Source: Prosthecobacter sp. (GTDB lineage Bacteria; Verrucomicrobiota; Verrucomicrobiia; Verrucomicrobiales; Verrucomicrobiaceae). Taken from it: a stretch of DNA of 10,680 nt. Where the stretch lies: NCBI GenBank assembly GCA_025869455.1, contig JAOZVT010000504.1:1-10680 (forward strand). The letters are read 5' to 3'. Position numbers and translations under genes: made by a program. Every line of letters begins with the position of its first letter. Position 1 is the stretch's first letter. Positions 6,033 through 10,680 of this stretch are shown here, one piece after another. A model generated the notes under the pieces. It did no database searches, had not been told where the DNA came from, and saw nothing but the letters and a program-made list of their open reading frames with translations.

Positions 6033-6737
6033 ATGGAAAACTATCCTACACCACCTCCAGCTGGCAGCAGCGACTCTTCGATTCCTGCGGCTCAGCCAGC
6101 GATGCGCCAGGGTCCGTCTTGGAAAAGCATCATTCTCATCACCCTTGGTGTTTTTATGCTGGGCTGCGGTCTAGCGGCAGCCACCACGGCCTGGTGGATC
6201 AAGCGTAACATTTACGCTAGCCCGATCCAACCGGTGACGCTCACGCAAAGTGAGCAGCAAACGCTTGATGCGAAGCTGCACGTTCTGGATGCATCCGCCA
6301 ACATGCCAGATGCGCCTGCTGCATCTCCAGGGGAGCAGGAACGCACCTTGGTGATTACCGCCAAAGAGATCAACGCCTACTTGGCCAGTCAAAACCTAGG
6401 CGATACGGTGAAGGTGGATCTAGGCCAAGACAGCATCTCCGCGACAATGGTTGTACCTGTCCCCAAAGATTCCGGGGTGCCTCTCATTTCTGGCAGCAAT
6501 CTGCGGCTTACTCTCTCTCTAGGCGCCCAAATGGACCCTGCTAAAAAAGTTGCCATTGTCGTGCGCGATGTTCACCTCGGTGGAATTCCGATGCCCAATG
6601 CTTGGCTGGGGGATATTAAGGGAGTCAACCTTGCGGGAGAAAATCTGGAAAAGGACCCTGCACTCCAGCGCTTCCTGGCAGGCATTCAGAGCCTGGAGAT
6701 TACTCCTGCAGGTCTGCGCATTGTCCTGGCCAAGTAA
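6033..6737 (+). CDS. Uncharacterised single-pass membrane protein
   Basis: 234 residues from the ATG at 6033. A proline/serine/alanine-rich cytoplasmic N-terminus (1-28) precedes one transmembrane helix (about 32-54, SIILITLGVFMLGCGLAAAT) followed by WWIKR, then a soluble, presumably periplasmic part (60-234). That part includes LVITAKEINAYLASQNLGD (106-124) and repeated short beta-like segments. The layout (N-terminal anchor, then a segment of the form LTxxEINAYL and a beta-rich body) recalls YpmS/DUF2140-type proteins, but I cannot make that assignment from the sequence alone. No catalytic motif is visible. It may share a transcript with the LysM lipoprotein upstream (86 bp away) and is separated by a promoter from the beta-barrel gene downstream. 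Real gene: confident; function: unknown. Confidence 0.8.
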   Translation: MENYPTPPPAGSSDSSIPAAQPAMRQGPSWKSIILITLGVFMLGCGLAAATTAWWIKRNIYASPIQPVTLTQSEQQTLDAKLHVLDASANMPDAPAASPGEQERTLVITAKEINAYLASQNLGDTVKVDLGQDSISATMVVPVPKDSGVPLISGSNLRLTLSLGAQMDPAKKVAIVVRDVHLGGIPMPNAWLGDIKGVNLAGENLEKDPALQRFLAGIQSLEITPAGLRIVLAK

Positions 6738-6814
6738 CATCTTGAAAATGAGCCAAGTTCGCGCAGTCAACCAGAATGTGAACGGACCGATAATTTTCAG
6801 AAAAGAAACTTGGC
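6729..6814. promoter_or_regulatory. Three GCCAAGT boxes, one over the -35 element
   Basis: GCCAAGT occurs at 6729-6735 and at 6752-6758 (8 bp with the next T), and an inverted copy AACTTGGC lies at 6807-6814, overlapping the -35 hexamer of the beta-barrel gene promoter. The 6752 and 6807 copies are perfect 8-bp inverted repeats. They may be an operator for a looping or dimeric regulator, or a coincidence. No T-run follows, so this is not a terminator of the gene ending at 6737. Confidence 0.35.
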
Positions 6815-6837
6815 AATGTTCCTCACACTGGTTTAAT
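6810..6837 (+). promoter_or_regulatory. Sigma70-type promoter of the outer-membrane beta-barrel gene
   Basis: TTGGCA (6810-6815, 5 of 6 matches to TTGACA), a 16-bp spacer and TTTAAT (6832-6837, 5 of 6 matches to TATAAT). Transcription would begin near 6844, giving a leader of about 60 nt before the ATG at 6903. It is the best promoter match I found in the window and fits a highly expressed, separately transcribed gene. Confidence 0.65.
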
Positions 6838-6848
6838 TAGTCGGAACG

Positions 6849-6876
6849 GTGGGAGGTCTCCCGGACCAACCTCCAC
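6849..6876 (+). promoter_or_regulatory. Leader hairpin of the beta-barrel gene
   Basis: GTGGGAGGT (6849-6857) can pair with ACCTCCAC (6869-6876), with one bulged G and an 11-nt loop, almost at the predicted 5' end of the mRNA. The purine-rich arm contains GGAGG, which would otherwise look like a ribosome-binding sequence but sits about 45 nt before the start codon. A 5' hairpin like this could stabilise the mRNA. Regulation is speculative. Confidence 0.45.
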
Positions 6877-6902
6877 TCATCAACAAACCAAAATCGACCA
6901 TC

Positions 6903-7787
6903 ATGAAATTGAAGAGCATGACCTCCGTCATCACGAAGTCAGCACTCGTTCTCGCAGCTACGGCTAGCCTGAGCGCAGTTGCAGGCACAATGGCCCCTTC
7001 CAAGGAAGTTGCCCCACAAGTTGTTCCAGAAGAGTCTGGCGCACTGTTTGACACCGTTGGCGCAACCCTCGAAGTGGGTTACGACACACGCACCTATTAC
7101 CGTGGCCTCTGGTTCGCGGACAACTCCGTTTGGACTGGCCTTAGCCTGAGCTTGCCTCTGACTGAGCAGCTGTCCCTCGGTCTGGGTGCTCTGTACTCCA
7201 GCACTGTTGACACCACAGCTGGTAACGGCGCTCCATTTGGCAGCGGTGACTTCGACTACTCGGAGCTCGACCTGACAACATCCCTTAACTACGACGCTGG
7301 TTTCGCCACCTTCGGTCTCGTTTACACTCACTATGAGTTCTTCGACGGCTTCTCTGGCACCAACGGCGGTGTTCTCAACGGCACTGGCGAAGGCAACGTT
7401 TCTGGCGCTGACGAAGTCGGCATCACTGTGGCAGCAGCTGCAGGTCCAGTGAACGTGTACGCTGGCTACTACTATGACTTCCGCATCGGCGGTTCCTACG
7501 CTGAAGTGGGTGCTGACCTGCCAATCGAAGTCACTTCTTGGCTGAGCCTCGTGCCAGCTGTGAAGACTGGTTACGCTAACGACTACTACACCAGTGGTGT
7601 CGTTGCTGGCGCTGCCTCCGGTGGTTTCACACACGTTGTGCCTTCCCTGTCCGCTCCAATCAAGCTGACAAAGTCTGCAACGCTGACCCCATACATTGCT
7701 TACAACATCTCCCTCGACGCTCGCCACACCCTGAATGCTCAGGACAGCGAAATCTTCGGTGGTGTGAAGCTGAGCGTCAGCTTCTAA
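6903..7787 (+). CDS. Outer-membrane beta-barrel protein
   Basis: 294 residues from the ATG at 6903; an in-frame ATG at 6849 would add residues that do not form a signal peptide. Residues 1-27 are a Sec signal peptide (K-rich start, then SALVLAATASLSAVA). The mature part opens with VGATLEVGYDTRTYYRGLWF (52-71), similar in style to beta-barrel proteins whose first strand carries a Y-x-(F/Y)RG motif. It continues with alternating hydrophobic/polar strands and ends in SVSF. A terminal Phe is the usual recognition signal for outer-membrane assembly. Codon use is strongly biased (GCT, GGT, CTG, TAC, GAC, AAC) compared with its neighbours, which suggests high expression. It has its own promoter and an intrinsic terminator, so it is monocistronic. 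Function: channel or structural barrel; no substrate can be inferred. Confidence 0.85.
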   Translation: MKLKSMTSVITKSALVLAATASLSAVAGTMAPSKEVAPQVVPEESGALFDTVGATLEVGYDTRTYYRGLWFADNSVWTGLSLSLPLTEQLSLGLGALYSSTVDTTAGNGAPFGSGDFDYSELDLTTSLNYDAGFATFGLVYTHYEFFDGFSGTNGGVLNGTGEGNVSGADEVGITVAAAAGPVNVYAGYYYDFRIGGSYAEVGADLPIEVTSWLSLVPAVKTGYANDYYTSGVVAGAASGGFTHVVPSLSAPIKLTKSATLTPYIAYNISLDARHTLNAQDSEIFGGVKLSVSF

Positions 7788-7819
7788 TCCTGTCGGAGTC
7801 TTAAAGATTCCTTCATTCG

Positions 7820-7855
7820 ACTCCCGACCAGTGCTCCTGGTCGGGAGTTTTTTTT
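7820..7855 (+). terminator. Intrinsic terminator of the beta-barrel gene
   Basis: A perfect 11-bp stem, ACTCCCGACCA (7820-7830) and TGGTCGGGAGT (7838-7848), a 7-base loop and a run of eight Ts (7848-7855), 33 bp after the stop at 7787. Confidence 0.95.
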
Positions 7856-7996
7856 GCACACGACCTCCAGTCGAAATCAGCGTTTATCGAGAACCTCAGA
7901 AAGGACGTTTCCCAAAAGTTCACCTGTAAGAACCGTCTTCCTCGACTTTTTGTTTGTTCCTTCACCTGGCTCCCGTTTAAAAAGCCACACATTATC

Positions 7997-9667
7997 ATGG
8001 CAACCCCTCCCCTCAATTGGAACTCCTCTTCCCTCACTCACGGCTGGCAACGCGGTGTTAAATCATTTTACTGGGGATTGGGTTTTAAACCGGAAGATTT
8101 CGACAAACCACAGATCGGTATCGCTACCCCGCTTCTCGAAGGGAATCTCTGCAACATGCACGCGCATGAGCTAGCCAGATTGATCCAGAAAGGTTGTGCG
8201 GAAGAAGGATTGATCGCCTTCCCCTTTGGGGTTTCAGGAGTCAGTGACAACATCACTCAAGGACATGAAGGCGGGGCCTCCTCTCTCGTCTCACGAAATC
8301 TTATGGCCAATGGGGCGGAAATGGTGACCAGCGCCCATTGCTATGATGGCATGATTGGTCTTCATCATTGCGACAAAAATGGCCCTGCTTTTGCCATGGC
8401 CTTGGCACGGCTCAACTATCCCGGTCTCGTCGTCAATGGCGGCAGCATCCTTCCGGGCTGTCATGCAGGAAAGCCGGTTACCATTCTGGATTCCTATGAT
8501 TCACAAGCCCAGGCCAACAATGGCAGCATGACTGTCCAGGAATCCGAGGACATCATCCGTGTTGCCTGTCCCGGAGCAGGTGGTTGCGGCATTGCAGCCT
8601 CCTTTAACACCTGGGGAATCGCCCTGGAAGCGATGGGCCTCAGTCTGCCAGACACTTCATCCATACCCGCCGTGGATGATGGCAAAAAAGATGATTGCCT
8701 GCGCGTGGGTCAAGCCATGCGTCGCCTGCTGGAGCTGGATCTCCGTCCGCGCACAATCCTGACGAAGGCAGCCCTCACCAACGCTATGACGGCCATCGCC
8801 GCCATGGGAGGCTCCACCAATGGTGTCTTGCATATCTTGGCCGTCGCGCGCGAAGCAGGGGTTGATTTCACCCTGCGGGATGTTCAAGCCATCTGCCGAC
8901 GCACCCCGGTTTACTGCAACTTTGCACCCCGTGGTCGCGGTACCATGGCGGACCTGCATCGTATCGGCGGCACCGCCATGCTGTTGCGTCACTTCCTCAA
9001 AGCCGGCCTGCTGGATGGCTCATGCATCACGGTCACAGGCAAAACCTTGGCTGAGAATGTTGAGTCTTGTCCTGATGTACCTCTGGATCAGGAACTCATT
9101 GCGCCCTTGGGCAAGCCTTTCAAAGATTACGCCGACCTGCAAATTTGTTTCGGCAATCTGGCACCTCATGGCATGGTCTTCAAAGTCTCCTCCAGGCAAA
9201 GTCCGCGCTTCAAAGGACAGGCCATCTGCTTTGAAAGTGTGAAAGCCGTCTCGGAAGCAGCTGCGGCCAAACAGATTCGCCCCGGTCATTTTGTGGTCCT
9301 TCGAGGGGTCGGCCCAATTGCCGCCGGGATGCCAGAGCTGTTGGTCGCCAGTGCCGCCCTAGCTGTGCCGGAATTGGATGGTCAAGTTGCCTTCCTTTCT
9401 GATGGTCGTGTCTCAGGAGTATCTCATGGCGTCATGGGCATTCATTGTTCCCCAGAAGCTGCCGTTGGCGGTCCGATTGCAGCCATCCAAGATGGAGATG
9501 AGATCGAGTTTGATCTCCTCGAAGGGACGATTCACCTGCACGCAGATCTTTCTACGCGCTCTGTGAGTTGGCCACAACAGAAGCCTGGCAGAGGGTATCT
9601 GGCCGACTTTGCTGCGACTGCGCAGCAGGCGCATGAGGGCTGTGTCTCAGCTTGGGTCATGAGTTGA
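7997..9667 (+). CDS. ilvD: Divergent dihydroxy-acid dehydratase (IlvD/Edd family)
   Basis: 556 residues from the ATG at 7997, within the usual family length. Known: IlvD converts 2,3-dihydroxy-isovalerate or -3-methylvalerate to the 2-keto acid in valine, leucine and isoleucine synthesis; relatives dehydrate sugar acids. Seen: candidate [2Fe-2S] ligands C52 (GNLCNMH), C125 with D126-K127 (HHCDKNGPA) and C197 (CPGAGGCGIAASFNTW). STHG-like N-terminus (LTHGWQRG, 13-20), DNITQGHEGG (84-93), GGSTN (271-275) and DGRVSG (469-474), where S473 would be the catalytic serine, are present. Odd: the TANxM segment that normally follows the third cysteine reads SFNTW, and FSGG is VSGV. It is therefore a distinct subfamily, with either the same reaction or a sugar-acid substrate. 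No ilvB, ilvC or leu gene lies nearby within the window. There is no Shine-Dalgarno. It follows the terminator of the beta-barrel gene, and no convincing promoter was identified in 7857-7996. Confidence 0.9.
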   Translation: MATPPLNWNSSSLTHGWQRGVKSFYWGLGFKPEDFDKPQIGIATPLLEGNLCNMHAHELARLIQKGCAEEGLIAFPFGVSGVSDNITQGHEGGASSLVSRNLMANGAEMVTSAHCYDGMIGLHHCDKNGPAFAMALARLNYPGLVVNGGSILPGCHAGKPVTILDSYDSQAQANNGSMTVQESEDIIRVACPGAGGCGIAASFNTWGIALEAMGLSLPDTSSIPAVDDGKKDDCLRVGQAMRRLLELDLRPRTILTKAALTNAMTAIAAMGGSTNGVLHILAVAREAGVDFTLRDVQAICRRTPVYCNFAPRGRGTMADLHRIGGTAMLLRHFLKAGLLDGSCITVTGKTLAENVESCPDVPLDQELIAPLGKPFKDYADLQICFGNLAPHGMVFKVSSRQSPRFKGQAICFESVKAVSEAAAAKQIRPGHFVVLRGVGPIAAGMPELLVASAALAVPELDGQVAFLSDGRVSGVSHGVMGIHCSPEAAVGGPIAAIQDGDEIEFDLLEGTIHLHADLSTRSVSWPQQKPGRGYLADFAATAQQAHEGCVSAWVMS

Positions 9668-9735
9668 GTCATACACCTCATTTATCCTCGTCACTTTGCT
9701 CAGATGGCACTAGAGTTGCCCTAGTCTTGTCCAGC

Positions 9736-10680
9736 ATGAATTCCACGTGGTCCATCCGGCTCGTCAGAGCCCTCTTTTTCGCCCTTTTCGTTTTCACGGG
9801 TATCACGATTTCACTTGGGTTTCAGCAGCCAGCCTGGATGGGCGCTCTCACGGGCGCTGCCATCATGGGCCTGCTTCTGACCCTGGATATCCTTTTTGCC
9901 CGCTTCAGTCTGCGTGACTTTTCCCATGCCACCTTCGGCTTGGCCATTGGTCTTTTTTGCGCTTGGCTGATCACCCGTATTGGTGTCTTCCAGCTCAGCT
10001 ACTTTCAGTCCATGAATGAGGGCGAAGCGGTGAGAAACGTCGTCGAAATTTTGATCTATGCCTCTCTGGCATTTTTTGGCGTCACCTTCGCTCTACGCAG
10101 TGATCGGGATCAATTTGCCTTCCTCATCCCCTATGTGCGTTTCCGTCGCGATGGCTCCGAAGGCGAACCCATTTTGTTAGATACCAATGTCATCATTGAT
10201 GGCCGCATCACCGCCGTCGTCCAGACAGGCTTTCTAAGTGGAGCCTTGGTGGTTCCACGCTTCGTTTTGGACGAATTGCAACGTCTCACGGATTCTGCTG
10301 AGCCACAAAAAGTTATCCGTGGGAAACGCGGTCTCGAAGTCATGGAAAAGATGCGAGTACTGGATGACCTGCGCTTGTCCATCCATGAAGACGCACCCGG
10401 ATTCAACCAAGAGATTCCGGTGGACACACGCCTCGTTTCCCTAGCGCGTGAGCTGAATGCGAGGCTGCTCACCAATGATGAAAATTTGGCCAAAGTCGCT
10501 CGACTTCGTGGCTTAACGGTACTCAGCTTCAATGACCTCGCCATTTCATTGCAGCCTCAGCTTAATCCTGGGGATGAGCTTTCCCTGTCATTGACCAAGC
10601 CCGGAAAAGACAAGCATCAGGCCGTGGGTTATCTGGCAGACGGCACCATGATCGTGGTCAATCAGGCCGCCCCCTTCATC
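9736..10680 (+). CDS. YacL-like membrane PIN-TRAM protein, 3' end cut by window edge
   Basis: 315 codons from the ATG at 9736 to the right edge with no stop. Four predicted transmembrane helices (about 8-28, 35-54, 65-83, 103-120) precede a PIN nuclease domain (about 146-270) with acidic residues D149 (LLDTNVIIDGR), E180 (DELQ), D230 (VDTRLVSLA) and D248 (TNDENLAKVA). A TRAM RNA-binding domain begins near 277 (LNPGDELSLSLTKPGKDKHQ) and is interrupted by the window edge. Known: B. subtilis YacL-type proteins combine a membrane anchor with PIN and TRAM domains; they are conserved, presumably RNA-acting, proteins of incompletely known substrate. All four PIN carboxylates look intact, so it may be catalytically active. 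It begins 68 bp after ilvD on the same strand, with no terminator between them, so co-transcription is possible. Confidence 0.92.
   Translation, partial: MNSTWSIRLVRALFFALFVFTGITISLGFQQPAWMGALTGAAIMGLLLTLDILFARFSLRDFSHATFGLAIGLFCAWLITRIGVFQLSYFQSMNEGEAVRNVVEILIYASLAFFGVTFALRSDRDQFAFLIPYVRFRRDGSEGEPILLDTNVIIDGRITAVVQTGFLSGALVVPRFVLDELQRLTDSAEPQKVIRGKRGLEVMEKMRVLDDLRLSIHEDAPGFNQEIPVDTRLVSLARELNARLLTNDENLAKVARLRGLTVLSFNDLAISLQPQLNPGDELSLSLTKPGKDKHQAVGYLADGTMIVVNQAAPFI

Noticed and set aside
6939..7859. Long minus-strand open frame (306 codons) opposite the beta-barrel gene
   Set aside because: It starts inside the terminator of the beta-barrel gene and has no motifs; the strong codon bias of the real gene explains the lack of stops.
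7953..7981. Possible promoter for ilvD (TTTAAA at 7976-7981)
   Set aside because: No acceptable -35 element at 16-18 bp; the best candidates match only 3 of 6 positions.
9668..9735. Possible terminator between ilvD and the PIN-TRAM gene
   Set aside because: Only a weak GGCA/TGCC pairing without a T-run.

Overview
The window looks like a chromosomal segment of a Gram-negative-type bacterium, most plausibly of the PVC group (Verrucomicrobiota, Prosthecobacter/Verrucomicrobium-like). This is an inference. It rests on a Tat-exported Gfo/Idh/MocA oxidoreductase paired with a tagatose-epimerase-like TIM barrel, an outer-membrane beta-barrel and a lipoprotein, mostly absent Shine-Dalgarno sequences in front of the housekeeping genes, and GC-rich palindromic intergenic DNA. 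No rRNA, tRNA, CRISPR array or insertion sequence was seen.

Left part (1-2219, minus strand): the distal end of an accessory gene block of the kind found inside type I restriction-modification loci. In transcription order it holds a roughly 35-codon C-terminal remnant of a restriction-modification-like protein, a complete DUF1016/YhcG-type PDDEXK nuclease gene, and a RhuM-family gene that runs off the left edge. The last two overlap by ATGA and are translationally coupled. Both carry near-perfect palindromes with single-base centres inside their coding sequence. In yhcG a duplicated palindrome encodes an apparent in-frame insertion between the two halves of the protein.

Next (2220-2957) is about 740 bp without a credible gene. 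It is rich in short hairpins and direct repeats and contains a strong minus-strand intrinsic terminator (2711-2746). It separates the accessory block from a two-gene minus-strand operon (5274-2958). That operon encodes a sugar 3-epimerase/isomerase-like TIM-barrel enzyme followed by a Tat-signal Gfo/Idh/MocA oxidoreductase, probably a carbohydrate or polyol conversion pair.

The right part is on the plus strand. A LysM lipoprotein (5455-5946) and an uncharacterised single-pass membrane protein (6033-6737) are envelope proteins. A monocistronic outer-membrane beta-barrel gene (6903-7787) has a good sigma70-type promoter, a structured leader and a textbook terminator. A divergent dihydroxy-acid dehydratase of the IlvD/Edd family (7997-9667) follows, then a YacL-like membrane PIN-TRAM protein (9736 to the right edge, incomplete).

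Nothing here proves a wholly new system. The best leads are the palindrome-driven variation in the yhcG/rhuM pair next to a decapitated operon, the hairpin-rich gene-free DNA beside it, and the divergent IlvD with an altered motif after its third iron-sulfur cysteine.
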